From assembly GCA_011523705.1 (NCBI GenBank), contig WTGC01000186.1:1-58351 (forward strand): DNA of 58,351 nt. Direction: 5' to 3'. Origin of the DNA: Chloroflexota bacterium. GTDB lineage: Bacteria > Chloroflexota > Anaerolineae > Aggregatilineales > Phototrophicaceae. A program made the position numbers and the translations under genes. Below the pieces are notes generated by a model, which worked only from the letters and a program-made list of their open reading frames with translations, made no database searches and was not told the origin of the DNA. Each line of letters starts with the position of its first letter. The stretch's first letter is position 1. Positions 9,745 to 18,390 of this stretch are shown here, piece by piece.

Positions 9745-10936
9745 TTGACAATCCCATCAGGAACTTACATTGGCCAAAAGATGTGACAGGCATATATTCG
9801 ACTTCAACATCTTGTTTCCAAATTTCAAGTCGTCGTTCGCAAACGACGTATATGTCGTCGAATCCCCTATGTTGCAGCGCAGTATGTGTATCGCAATGAC
9901 ACGTAATTCGAATCTGAATGTCTGTCTGCACCTCTCTATTGTTGAAGATACGGGTGATAGGTTCTCGAAAGAAAAAACTCTTGTCAAATTTTCCAGTGAT
10001 TTCCAAGCCGGTGGTGAACCTTATTCCCTTCTGATGGAGCCGTTCGCAAATTTCCACATAAAGATCAGGCGAACAATCCAAGTAGAATGAGGGCGGTTTG
10101 TCATGTATAGGTTTGAAGTGGTATTTCGCAACAAAGTCTTGGATGAATAGTACAATTTCATTCTCAAACTCAGCCAGTAAGTCTTGTGAAAGCACGAGGC
10201 ATCTATTTCTGGAGTTTTTGGACAGGTTTGTTTTTAGCTGTGGCCGTCTCGCGCGCAAAACTGCTTGACGTGTTTTGAGCGCTAGTGTCCATCTTGATAT
10301 GGCTGTTTTACGTATTTTCTCCAAAACTCGCAACAGTTCGGCTTTTGTGAGAGTTCGACACGAATCATTTTGAAGAATGCTCCTGTTTGCAATCAAGTTG
10401 ATCGCATTGGGATAGAAGAGCGTGTCTACGCTATCCGACGGCAAGGACGTTGACTTAAATGCCTCTAGGATGTCAATCCGTAATTCATCAAGTGATGGAC
10501 CAAACTCTAGTACGCACACCCCTGCAAATGCCTGCTCGTCAAAGTCTGTCAGGTCGGTATTCTTTTTCAGTCTCCTCGACTTAGCAGATGTTAACGCGCT
10601 TCTGATTTCGCATTCATGGATATTCCGAGTTTCAGATCTATCACCGGAAACATGCACGAATAGCTTGTATTTGACATTTGATAATTCGGAAGAGACGAAA
10701 TGCTCGATCATTTGCAGCAAGGGCTTGTAGACCAAGCTCGGCGAATAGCTTTCGCGGCTTTCGTGATACTTGCATTGAATTGCTTCAACTGAGCCATCTT
10801 CGAACTTCAGGTCAATGTCTTCGACGATTCCTTCGATTGTTACAGATGTAGCATCATCTGAATTCAGGATTTCCAGTAAGGTTTTGTTGAACTGGTATAG
10901 GAAGCCTTGAATGGCAAACTTTGCGCCTGACGGCAT
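9731..10936 (-). CDS. DUF4297/Cap4-like nuclease, partner of HerA
   Basis: A 401-residue protein whose N-terminus matches the DUF4297/Cap4 nuclease pattern: SGAKFAIQGFLYQ, then IEGIVEDIDLKFEDG and AIQCKYH. This gives a PD-(D/E)xK-type site with Glu35, Asp40/Asp42 and Gln54-x-Lys56. The remaining ~300 residues are not recognised; they include a basic stretch (RQAVLRARRPQLK). The start at 10936 is chosen because AAGAGG ends 7 bases before it; the in-frame ATG at 10942 has the same motif only 1 base away. It lies 71 bases after the copA stop on the same strand and overlaps the HerA gene. Base composition is AT-rich for this window. The nuclease role is inferred from motif and context. Confidence 0.77.
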   Translation of the reverse strand: MPSGAKFAIQGFLYQFNKTLLEILNSDDATSVTIEGIVEDIDLKFEDGSVEAIQCKYHESRESYSPSLVYKPLLQMIEHFVSSELSNVKYKLFVHVSGDRSETRNIHECEIRSALTSAKSRRLKKNTDLTDFDEQAFAGVCVLEFGPSLDELRIDILEAFKSTSLPSDSVDTLFYPNAINLIANRSILQNDSCRTLTKAELLRVLEKIRKTAISRWTLALKTRQAVLRARRPQLKTNLSKNSRNRCLVLSQDLLAEFENEIVLFIQDFVAKYHFKPIHDKPPSFYLDCSPDLYVEICERLHQKGIRFTTGLEITGKFDKSFFFREPITRIFNNREVQTDIQIRITCHCDTHTALQHRGFDDIYVVCERRLEIWKQDVEVEYMPVTSFGQCKFLMGLSNAIE

Positions 10937-11007
10937 GGACATGCCTCTTAATGAGATATAGGGCGAAACACAGACAGACGTATTCTACGTCAAGTATCGG
11001 TGGAATT

Positions 11008-13452
11008 CTATGCGATCCCCCGTCCCCGCAACCGCAGCGAGTTACTCACAACAAACACGCTAGAGAAAGCCATCGCCGCGGCCGCGAACATGGGAATCAA
11101 CCCACCCAGCATCGCCACCGGAATCAGCACGATGTTGTAGATGAAAGCCCAGAAGAGGTTCTGGTGAATCGTGCGCAGGGTCGCTTTGCTTAGCGCGTGC
11201 GCGGAGACCAGCGCCTGCAGGTCGCCGCCGACCAGGGTGATATCGCCGGCTTCGATGGCGATATCGGTCCCGCCGCCGATGGCGAAACCAACATCAGCCT
11301 GGGCCAGCGCCGGCGCGTCATTGATGCCATCGCCGACCATGGCGACGACCGCGCCTTCCTCTTGCAGCTGGGCGACCGCGCCCGCTTTGTCGGCTGGCAA
11401 GACCTGCGCCAGCACGCGCTCGATGCCGACTTCGCGGGCGATGACATCGGCGGTGGCTTGGTTGTCGCCGGTGATCATGGCGACCGTCAGGCCACGCGAT
11501 TGCAGCGCGCTTATGGCTGCTTTCGAGCTTGGCTTGACCGCATCGCCGATGGCCAGCGCGCCCATCAGCTGCCCGTCCACCGCCAGCAAGATGACCGAAT
11601 GCCCCTGGCTTTGCTGGCGGGCGATATCGGCGGAGAGCGGGGCGATGTCGATGCCGCGCTCGCTGATGAAACGCGGGCTGCCGACGAAAATTTCCGCGTC
11701 CGCTACTGCAGCGCTGACGCCTTGACCGGGGACCGCCTCGAATTCGCTCAGGGGAAGGGGGTTGATGCCTTGGGACTTGGCTGCGTCCAGCACGGCCAGG
11801 GCGAGGGGGTGTTCGCTGGCGGCTTCGGCCGAGGCGCTGTATTGCAGGACATCGCGCTCGGCCAGGCCGGGCATGGCGATCACCTTTGCCAGCGCTGGCT
11901 CGCCGCGGGTGATGGTGCCGGTTTTATCGAGCAGGATGGTCGTCAGGGCGGCGGCGCGCTCCAAGGCCTCGCTGCTGCGGAAGAGGATGCCGGCTTCGGC
12001 GCCGCGTCCGCTGCCGACCATGATGGCGGTCGGCGTTGCCAAGCCCAACGCGCAGGGGCAGGCGATGACGAGCACGGCGATCATGTTGAGAATGGCGGTT
12101 GGCAGGTCGGCGCCGCCAATTGTCAGCCAGCCGACCAGCGTGATGATAGCCAGCACGATAACGACGGGCACGAAGACCGAGGCGACGCGATCGGCGATTG
12201 CCTGGATGGGCGCTTTGCTGCCCTGCGCCTGCTCGACCAAGCGGATGATCTGCGCCAGGACGGTGTCGCGGCCGACCCGCTGCGCTTCGACAATTAGCCT
12301 GCCCTGCTGATTGATGGTCCCGCCGAAGACATCGGCGCCGGCCGCTTTGTCGACTGGAAGGCTCTCGCCGGTGAGCATGGATTCATCGATGGCTGAGCGC
12401 CCTTCAGTTACGATGGCGTCAACCGGGATGCGCTCGCCCGGCTTGACCAGCAGCACGTCACCGGGCGCGACTTCGTCGATGGGGATGGACTTTTCTTTGT
12501 CGCCGCTGAGGAGCGTCGCCGTCTTCGGCGCCAGCCCGATCAGCTTCTTGATGGCGGCGCTGGTGCGGCTCTTTGCGCGCGCTTCCAGCAGCTTGCCCAA
12601 GGTGATCAGCGTGAGGATGACGGCGCCGGATTCGAAATAATCGGACTTGCCGACCACATCGGAGAAGCCGAAGACGATGCCGAGGAGGACAATGATGCCA
12701 TAGACGTAAGCCGCGATTGAACCCATGGCCACCAGCACATCCATGTTGGCGTGGCCGTGATGCATTGATCGGCTGCCGCCGCTGATGTATTGCCTCCCCA
12801 GCAGCAGCATGACGGGCGTCGCCAGGGCGCCGAAGACGAAGAGCCAGATGTCGTCGGCCAGGAACGCGAAGTTGTCCATCAGGAAGGGGACCCGATGCAA
12901 GAAGTGGCGCGCCATGCTGAGGATGGTCAACGGGATGGTGAAGATGGCGCCGATTTTGACCAGGCGCGCCTGGCGGTCAATCTCGGCTTGGCGGGCCTGT
13001 GCCTCGTGATCTTCATGCCCGTCGTGGTCGGACGTGTCGATGACGCCATAGCCGGCCCGCTCGACCGCGTGGGTCAGTTCGCGGCGGTCCGTCACGCCCG
13101 GCAGATACGACACGCTCGCCTTTTCGCTGGCCAGGTTGACCGATGCTTGAATGACGCCGTCGCTGCGATTGAGCGCGCGCGCCACATTTTTCTCGCACAT
13201 GGCGCAGGTCATGCCGGTGATGGGCAGGTCGATGCTGGCAGCGGCGACGCCGTAGCCGGCCTGTTCCACTTTAGCGACCAGGTCGGAAGCTTCGAGCTTG
13301 TCGCCGTCGTACTGAACATGGGCTTTCTCGGTGGCCAGATTGACACTGACTTCAGCGACGCCGTCAGCGCGTTTGAGGCTGCGCTCGACATTTTTCTGGC
13401 ACATGGCGCAGGTCATGCCGGTGACCGGCAGCGTGATTTCCTTTGTCGTCAT
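11008..13452 (-). CDS. copA: Copper-exporting P1B-type ATPase with two HMA domains
   Basis: An 814-residue inner-membrane Cu(I)-exporting ATPase. Two N-terminal HMA domains carry GMTCAMCQKN and GMTCAMCEKN. The transmembrane metal site is CPC in ACPCALGLATPTA. The phosphorylation motif is DKTGTIT, the hinge GDGINDAPAL, and the last membrane pair has YN and MAFSS, the P1B-1 (copper) pattern. The ATG at 13452 is preferred over 13470 because AAGGAGAG lies 6 bases upstream and the longer form would encode that site. It follows the csoR-like gene, whose stop lies just upstream (13467), so both form one copper-response operon. A linker of His/Asp/Glu residues (DHDGHEDHE) follows the second HMA domain. 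Confidence 0.95.
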   Translation of the reverse strand: MTTKEITLPVTGMTCAMCQKNVERSLKRADGVAEVSVNLATEKAHVQYDGDKLEASDLVAKVEQAGYGVAAASIDLPITGMTCAMCEKNVARALNRSDGVIQASVNLASEKASVSYLPGVTDRRELTHAVERAGYGVIDTSDHDGHEDHEAQARQAEIDRQARLVKIGAIFTIPLTILSMARHFLHRVPFLMDNFAFLADDIWLFVFGALATPVMLLLGRQYISGGSRSMHHGHANMDVLVAMGSIAAYVYGIIVLLGIVFGFSDVVGKSDYFESGAVILTLITLGKLLEARAKSRTSAAIKKLIGLAPKTATLLSGDKEKSIPIDEVAPGDVLLVKPGERIPVDAIVTEGRSAIDESMLTGESLPVDKAAGADVFGGTINQQGRLIVEAQRVGRDTVLAQIIRLVEQAQGSKAPIQAIADRVASVFVPVVIVLAIITLVGWLTIGGADLPTAILNMIAVLVIACPCALGLATPTAIMVGSGRGAEAGILFRSSEALERAAALTTILLDKTGTITRGEPALAKVIAMPGLAERDVLQYSASAEAASEHPLALAVLDAAKSQGINPLPLSEFEAVPGQGVSAAVADAEIFVGSPRFISERGIDIAPLSADIARQQSQGHSVILLAVDGQLMGALAIGDAVKPSSKAAISALQSRGLTVAMITGDNQATADVIAREVGIERVLAQVLPADKAGAVAQLQEEGAVVAMVGDGINDAPALAQADVGFAIGGGTDIAIEAGDITLVGGDLQALVSAHALSKATLRTIHQNLFWAFIYNIVLIPVAMLGGLIPMFAAAAMAFSSVFVVSNSLRLRGRGIA

Positions 13453-13466
13453 TGTGCGCTCTCCTT

Positions 13467-13766
13467 TCAACTGTTAATTAGCTTGAGGATTCGCTGCATG
13501 TCGCTGAGGGCAGCTTGCGGGTCGGCGCCCAGGTCCTGGCCCAGGGTGTTTTCGATATAGCAATCGAAGAGATGGTTGATCAGGCTGGACATGCCCTTTT
13601 CGATGGTGCGGGCGCGCAGGACGCGTTCCTCGCAGCTGCCGTCATCGGCGCTGATCATCGCTTCGAGCGCTCTGAGCTGGCCCTGGATCCGGCGGATGCG
13701 ATTGATGGTCTTGCGATTGTATTCGCCGCGCTGGATGTGATCATGGCTTAAGATCTCAGTTGCCAT
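13467..13766 (-). CDS. csoR: CsoR/RcnR-family metal-sensing repressor
   Basis: A 99-residue all-helical repressor of the DUF156 family, which in related bacteria blocks transcription of copper exporters until Cu(I) binds. Seen: the conserved RIRRIQGQLRALE block and Cys45, with His65 and Cys69 in INHLFDCYIE. In characterised CsoR proteins the ligands are spaced Cys-x24-His-x3-Cys; here the spacing is Cys-x19-His-x3-Cys, with Tyr at the usual His position, so the metal site may differ. The ATG at 13766 is chosen because AGGAG ends 7 bases upstream; an in-frame ATG lies at 13784, inside the operator region. Co-transcribed with copA. The copper role is inferred from context and operator. Confidence 0.87.
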   Translation of the reverse strand: MATEILSHDHIQRGEYNRKTINRIRRIQGQLRALEAMISADDGSCEERVLRARTIEKGMSSLINHLFDCYIENTLGQDLGADPQAALSDMQRILKLINS

Positions 13767-13784
13767 AGCATCGCTCCTATACAT

Positions 13785-13800
13785 ATACCCCTATAGGTAT
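13785..13800. promoter_or_regulatory. CsoR-type operator
   Basis: ATACCCCTATAGGTAT is a near-palindrome with a C/G tract flanked by AT-rich arms, the layout of known CsoR operators. It lies between the -10 element and the csoR start, so a bound repressor would block initiation and autoregulate csoR-copA. Confidence 0.75.
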
Positions 13801-13828
13801 AGTATCACGGATCATCGACTGTTGTCAA
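13799..13828 (-). promoter_or_regulatory. csoR-copA promoter
   Basis: On the minus strand, TTGACA (13828-13823) is a perfect -35. A -10 follows either as GATACT at 16 bases (13806-13801) or as TACTAT at 18 bases (13804-13799). The operator begins immediately downstream or overlaps it. Confidence 0.7.
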
Positions 13829-13847
13829 GAAATCGGCTGGAATGCGC

Positions 13848-15197
13848 TCAGTTGGCGCCGCGCAGCAGAGGGAGGTCGTTGCAGTTGCCGCCGGAGACGG
13901 TGGCGTCGACGCGGACCCAGATCTGATCCGCCAGCTTCCACCAGGGCCGGCTATCGACGCCGATGCCGCGGGCGATCGGCTCGGCGCTTTCTCGGTAAGC
14001 CATCACGGCGATGATCGGCGCTTTGGGATCGGGTCGGGAGCGAATATTAGCGCCAGCACTCGCCGCGGAAAACTTGCAGGGCACGTCAGCCTCCAAAGCC
14101 TCCAGAGGGCTGCCGCCGTCGGACGGCGCCGGCGAGACGACCAGGAAACGATCCAAACTGACGCGCGTCACGTGTGGCAAAGCCTGGATCGGCAAGCCAG
14201 TTAATTCCTGATAAGGGTAAGCCGCGGGCCCAGTTGGAGCGCCGGCGGGTTTCAGCGCGCCGTCAGCCCTCTGTTCCAGCGCGATGTGGCTGAATTTGCC
14301 ACCGCTCAGGGCGACTTCACCGCCGGCGACGGACAGCAAGCCGCGCCCGTCCAGGAGGTGGACCCACATGCCGCCACTGACTTGCGCTTGCAGCCAGGCG
14401 GCGCCGCTCAACAGAAGACGCGCGCCGTTGATGACGAAGTGGCGGGGCGCGGCGATCTCGGCCGTTTGCAGCAGGATGCCGCTTTCGGGCGCGCCATCGC
14501 AGGGCGCGTCATCCAGGCCGCTGCGAAAGTCGAATCGCTGCCAGGGCAGCCAAAGCGGCGCCGTATCGGCCTCGGCGTCGAGCATGGGCATGCGCTCGAT
14601 TGGCGCGGAGACGACCAACCGGCTGATCCAGCCGCGCAGTTCGGGCGTGGCGTAAATCAGCAGCCAGCCGCCGCTGCGATCACGCGCGATCGCTTTCAAT
14701 TCGCGGCTGACCGCCAACTTGGCGATGACGCGCGCGTCAGTATTGGGCAGCGCCCGCAGATTCGCCCCTTGCGCGGCAGTGACTTTGACATCGGCGAGAA
14801 CAGGTGGCTGCGGCGCCGGCTCGGCCAGGGAGATGGCGACATTGCCGAAAGCCAGCAGGGCAGCGTCGAGCGCCTCAAGATCGCCATCGGCGTAGGCGGG
14901 GAAGAGCGCGCGCGCCACGCCCCAGGTTCTGTCTTCGCTGCTGACGCTAAGCCAGTCGATATCGGCGATGGAGATGGCGTCGCCGGGTTCGTCCATGAGG
15001 CCGGCGGGCGGCAATGACTCACGATAGACCGGACTTACCGTCGCCTGCCCCAGGCACAGGGTTCCCGCTTCTTGCTCCGCGCAATGCTCAATGATGTTGT
15101 TAAACGCGGCTGTTTGAAGCGCCGGGCAGGAAGATTCCTGCGCGAAAGCCTGGGAAAGGCACAGCAAGATGAACGCGGTTGCAGCCAATCTCTTCAT
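13848..15197 (-). CDS. Secreted protein with two SH3b-like domains
   Basis: A 449-residue exported protein. Residues 1-19 are a signal peptide (MKRLAATAFILLCLSQAFA) with an AFA-Q cleavage site. Two bacterial SH3-like regions are visible: one near 140-195 (GANLRALPNTDARVIAKL ... GWISRLVV) and one near 380-440 (GANIRSRPDPKAPIIAVM ... WVRVD). The spacing of Cys24, Cys39 and Cys48 suggests disulfides. SH3b domains commonly bind cell-wall or extracellular ligands; no enzyme domain was recognised. The start overlaps the stop of the epimerase gene by 4 bases (ATGA), so it is translated from the same message, although the functions look unrelated. Confidence 0.82.
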   Translation of the reverse strand: MKRLAATAFILLCLSQAFAQESSCPALQTAAFNNIIEHCAEQEAGTLCLGQATVSPVYRESLPPAGLMDEPGDAISIADIDWLSVSSEDRTWGVARALFPAYADGDLEALDAALLAFGNVAISLAEPAPQPPVLADVKVTAAQGANLRALPNTDARVIAKLAVSRELKAIARDRSGGWLLIYATPELRGWISRLVVSAPIERMPMLDAEADTAPLWLPWQRFDFRSGLDDAPCDGAPESGILLQTAEIAAPRHFVINGARLLLSGAAWLQAQVSGGMWVHLLDGRGLLSVAGGEVALSGGKFSHIALEQRADGALKPAGAPTGPAAYPYQELTGLPIQALPHVTRVSLDRFLVVSPAPSDGGSPLEALEADVPCKFSAASAGANIRSRPDPKAPIIAVMAYRESAEPIARGIGVDSRPWWKLADQIWVRVDATVSGGNCNDLPLLRGAN

Positions 15198-15625
15198 TTG
15201 CCGTCGGCCCCGCGATCTACCTGAGCAGCCTCATACAACTCGAGCAAAACGCCGCCCGTGCTCCTGGGATGGATGAAGGCGTAGCGCCGGCCGTCGCGCT
15301 CTCGCGCGGTCTCGTTGATGAGCTCGTAACCGCGCGCGCTGAGTGCTTTCAGCTTGGCCTCCAGATCGGCCACTTCGAGGCAGAGATGGTGCATGCCGGG
15401 TCCGCGCTTGGCCAGATATTTGGCGACGCCACTGTCGTCTGTGGTCGGCTGAATCAGCTCAATGCGCGCGTCGCCGAGCGAGAGGAAGGCGACGTCAACC
15501 TCCTCAGCGGGGACTGAATCGATCTCGCCCGACTGCTCTAGGCCGAGGCTCTCGCGCCAGAAATCGAGCGCGGCCTCCATATCATCTACGACTATGGCGA
15601 GGTGATTGAGCTTGATGTCGGTCAT
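15194..15625 (-). CDS. mce: Methylmalonyl-CoA epimerase
   Basis: A 143-residue VOC-fold enzyme that interconverts (S)- and (R)-methylmalonyl-CoA between propionyl-CoA carboxylase and methylmalonyl-CoA mutase. Metal ligands visible: His in KLNHLAIVV near residue 8, His in GMHHLCLEV, and Glu in LLELYE near the C-terminus. GGVLLELYE is typical of the epimerase. The ATG at 15625 fits the family N-terminus better than one two codons upstream. It is divergent from the acyl-CoA dehydrogenase gene and overlaps the SH3b gene. The carboxylase genes at 20812-24691 supply its substrate; no mutase gene is in the window. Confidence 0.92.
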   Translation of the reverse strand: MTDIKLNHLAIVVDDMEAALDFWRESLGLEQSGEIDSVPAEEVDVAFLSLGDARIELIQPTTDDSGVAKYLAKRGPGMHHLCLEVADLEAKLKALSARGYELINETARERDGRRYAFIHPRSTGGVLLELYEAAQVDRGADGK

Positions 15626-15710
15626 GCACATATCTTTCGGCGCGTACTTATTCGAGACGGGATTGGAAGATTTGGCGCGATTTCGCCTTTGGCGAGCGTT
15701 GTATATTTCT

Positions 15711-15750
15711 CTTCATCACAGAGGGAAAAGAGGAAACATAGAGAACACTG
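15711..15750 (+). repeat. Family A repeat, copy 5
   Basis: CTTCATCACAGAGGGAAAAG followed by AGGAAACATAGAGAACACTG. A degraded copy between the divergent mce and acyl-CoA dehydrogenase genes. Confidence 0.6.
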
Positions 15751-15901
15751 GGACTGCCTAGTTGACCGCAAAGAGACATTATGTGTTGGCAATTTACCAT
15801 TCCCATTTGAGACGCGGCGCGACGATTACCTCTCGTTGAATGTTATAATGAGAGTCTGATTGCGGAAAGCGAATCGGCGGCAATCGTCGAGGAAGGTCAG
15901 T

Positions 15902-17092
15902 ATGGTCCTAAAGGAAATGACGCGCCCGCTGAGCCCGGCGCTGACGGAAGAGCACGAGATGCTGCTGACGGCTGTGCGCGATTTCGCCGGGCGCGAGATC
16001 GCTCCTGTCGCCGCCGAGTACGACGAATCGGGCGACTTCCCGATAAACAGCGTGCGCAAGATGGGCGAGATGGGCTTAATGGGCATTGAAATGCCGGAAG
16101 CATACGGCGGCGCCGGCATGGACACGCTGGCACATGTCTTGACCATGATCGAGATCGCCAAAGCCGACGCCAGCCACAGCACCATCCTCAGCGTCAACAA
16201 CTCGCTTTATTGCAATGGCATCCTCTGGTTCGGCACCGAGGCGCAGAAACGCGAGTGGATCACGCCCGTGGCCAGCGGCGAGGAGATCGGCGCCTACAGC
16301 TTGACCGAGCCGATGTCCGGCAGCGACGCCGGCAATATGTCCAGCCGCGCCGTGTTAAATGAGGCGGGCACCCATTACCTCATCAACGGGCGCAAGAGCT
16401 GGGTGACCAGCGCGCCCTTCGCCGATCGCCTCGTGCTCTTCACCATGACGGCCGCCGCAGAGAAACATCGCGGCATCACCTGCTTCCTCATCGACACCAG
16501 CCAACCTGGATTCAGCCGCGGCAAGACCGAACCCAAGCTCGGCATCCGCGCCAGCGCCACCAGCGAAATCATCTTCGAGAATTACGCCTGCCCGGTGGAG
16601 AATGTGCTGGGCGAGGTCGGGGGTGGTTTCAAGATCGCCATGACCGTTTTGGACGCCGGGCGCATCGGCATCGCGGCGCAGTCGCTGGGTATCGCCGAAG
16701 CGGCTTATGAAGCGGCGCTGGATTACGCCCGCGAGCGCCAGGCTTTCGGCGCGCCAATCGGCAGCTACCAGATGATCCAGCAGAAAATCGCCGATATGAA
16801 AACGCGGATTGAAGCGGGCCGCGGGCTGATTTACCAGGCGATCATCGCCAAAGAGCGGGCGCTGGCGACTGGCGGGCGCTACACCACCGAAGCGAGTATG
16901 GCGAAACTCTTCTGCAGCGAGGCGGCCGCCTTCGTCACTGATGAGGCGCTGCAGATCCATGGCGGCATGGGCTACAGCAAAGAGATGTCGCTGGAGCGCT
17001 ATTTCCGCGATGCGCGCATCACGCGGATTTACGAAGGCACAAGCGAGATCCAGCGCATGGTGATCGCGCGAAACGAATTGGGGTTGCGATGA
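15902..17092 (+). CDS. Acyl-CoA dehydrogenase (short-chain/butyryl type)
   Basis: A 396-residue FAD acyl-CoA dehydrogenase that introduces the alpha-beta double bond into an acyl-CoA and passes electrons to ETF. Seen: the FAD/substrate loop AYSLTEPMSGSDAGNM, the flavin-contacting motif QIHGGMGYSKEM, and catalytic Glu378 in RIYEGTSEIQRM, the short/medium/branched-chain pattern. The ATG at 15902 is chosen because GAGGAAGG ends 5 bases upstream; the frame is open to an upstream TTG at 15860 with no support. Its stop overlaps the next gene by 4 bases (ATGA), forming an operon with an MDR reductase. Exact chain-length preference is not readable. Confidence 0.92.
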   Translation: MVLKEMTRPLSPALTEEHEMLLTAVRDFAGREIAPVAAEYDESGDFPINSVRKMGEMGLMGIEMPEAYGGAGMDTLAHVLTMIEIAKADASHSTILSVNNSLYCNGILWFGTEAQKREWITPVASGEEIGAYSLTEPMSGSDAGNMSSRAVLNEAGTHYLINGRKSWVTSAPFADRLVLFTMTAAAEKHRGITCFLIDTSQPGFSRGKTEPKLGIRASATSEIIFENYACPVENVLGEVGGGFKIAMTVLDAGRIGIAAQSLGIAEAAYEAALDYARERQAFGAPIGSYQMIQQKIADMKTRIEAGRGLIYQAIIAKERALATGGRYTTEASMAKLFCSEAAAFVTDEALQIHGGMGYSKEMSLERYFRDARITRIYEGTSEIQRMVIARNELGLR

Positions 17093-18120
17093 GAGCAGCA
17101 GTTCTAAGTGGACACGGCGGCGCCGAAGTCGTCGAATACGTAGAGGACATACCTGTTCCTGAGCCGGGGCCTGGCGAAGTACGAATCAAGATCGCGGCGG
17201 CGGCACTCAATCGGCTAGACCTGTGGGTGCGCGCCGGCTGGCGGGGCTTGGAGCTGGACTTTCCCCACGTCATCTGTGCGGATGGCGCGGGCACGGTCGA
17301 TGCTGTCGGCAACGGCGTGAGGGCTTTCGCTCCCGGCGACCGCGTCTGCATTGATCCGACCGTCGTGGCGCCCGATGATCCGGCGCTCTACAGCGGGCTG
17401 GAGAATCAAACGCGGATCGCCATCCTGGGCGAGCATCACAGCGGCACGGCGGCTGAGCACATCGTCTTGCCTCAACGCAATTTGATGAAGATGCCGGCGG
17501 ACTTCGACTTCGGCGAGGCAGCGGCGGTCGGGCTGGTCGGCGTCACTGCCTGGCATTCGCTGATCACTCGCGGCGGGCTGAAAGCGGGCGAATCGGTTCT
17601 GATTGTGGGCGCGGGCGGCGGCGTCAATAGCATCAGCATCCAGATCGCCAAGTTGGCCGGCGCGACCGTTTACGTGGTCGGCAGCGACAGCGAGAAATGT
17701 GCGGCGGCGGCAGCGATCGGCGCTGATGTGACAATCAACCGCGAAGACGAGCCGCAGTGGTCGCGGGCGCTCTACAAGCTCACGAATCGGCGCGGCGTCG
17801 ATGTGGTGGTGGATAATGTGGGCGCGGCGACGCTGGGGCAGAGCATGCGCGCTTGCCGCATCGGCGGGCGGATTCTGATCGTGGGCGGCACCAGCGGATA
17901 CGGCTTTGAACTGAATGTGGCCCAGCTCTTCGCGCGCCATATCTCGTTGATCGGCAGCACGATGGGGCCGCATCGCGATTATGTCGCCTTCATGGAGCAG
18001 GTCTTTGCCGGGCGGATCAAGGCGGTCATCGGCGCGCGGCTGCCATTGAGCGAGGCGCGGCGGGCGCAGGGCATTCTGGAAAACAATGAGGTCTTTGGGA
18101 AAGTGGTGCTGGAATTATAG
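17089..18120 (+). CDS. Zinc-independent MDR-family NAD(P)-dependent oxidoreductase
   Basis: A 343-residue medium-chain dehydrogenase/reductase. The GroES-like N-terminal part (LNRLDLWVRAGW) has Asn where zinc alcohol dehydrogenases have a catalytic Cys, and the four-Cys structural zinc lobe is missing, so it is probably zinc-free, like quinone oxidoreductases or enoyl reductases. The Rossmann nucleotide motif is VLIVGAGGGVNSISIQIAK near residue 170. It overlaps the acyl-CoA dehydrogenase stop by 4 bases, suggesting coupled expression and perhaps action on an enoyl- or quinone-type substrate. The substrate is unknown. Confidence 0.88.
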   Translation: MRAAVLSGHGGAEVVEYVEDIPVPEPGPGEVRIKIAAAALNRLDLWVRAGWRGLELDFPHVICADGAGTVDAVGNGVRAFAPGDRVCIDPTVVAPDDPALYSGLENQTRIAILGEHHSGTAAEHIVLPQRNLMKMPADFDFGEAAAVGLVGVTAWHSLITRGGLKAGESVLIVGAGGGVNSISIQIAKLAGATVYVVGSDSEKCAAAAAIGADVTINREDEPQWSRALYKLTNRRGVDVVVDNVGAATLGQSMRACRIGGRILIVGGTSGYGFELNVAQLFARHISLIGSTMGPHRDYVAFMEQVFAGRIKAVIGARLPLSEARRAQGILENNEVFGKVVLEL

Positions 18121-18150
18121 TGGCATTCGCCAGTCACGAGTTTGACAATT

Positions 18151-18190
18151 TTTCACCACCGAGGACTCCGAGGATTTCGAGGGCGCCGAA
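18151..18190 (+). repeat. Family A repeat, copy 6
   Basis: TTTCACCACCGAGGACTCCG, then AGGATTTCGAGGGCGCCG. One arm of an inverted pair with 18348-18390. Confidence 0.75.
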
Positions 18191-18347
18191 GCTCATGACC
18201 CGTCAATGCCAATCTGTTGCTCACTTCGAGAGACGAAATCGGCGCGACGGCAGACTGTAATTGATTACGCACGCCGTACCTTCTGCGGGCATTGTCGAAA
18301 GCGATTCAGGTACAGCAAATCTATGCAGCGACCGAAGTCCAATCATA

Positions 18348-18390
18348 TCTCGGTGACCTCCCTCTTCTCGGTGTCCTCGGTGGTAAGAAA
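18348..18390 (-). repeat. Family A repeat, copy 7 (inverted)
   Basis: TCTCGGTGACCTCCCTCTTC then TCGGTGTCCTCGGTGGTAAG. The TGGTAAGA end is shared with copies 3 and 10 and lies about 30 bases before the next gene. Confidence 0.75.
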
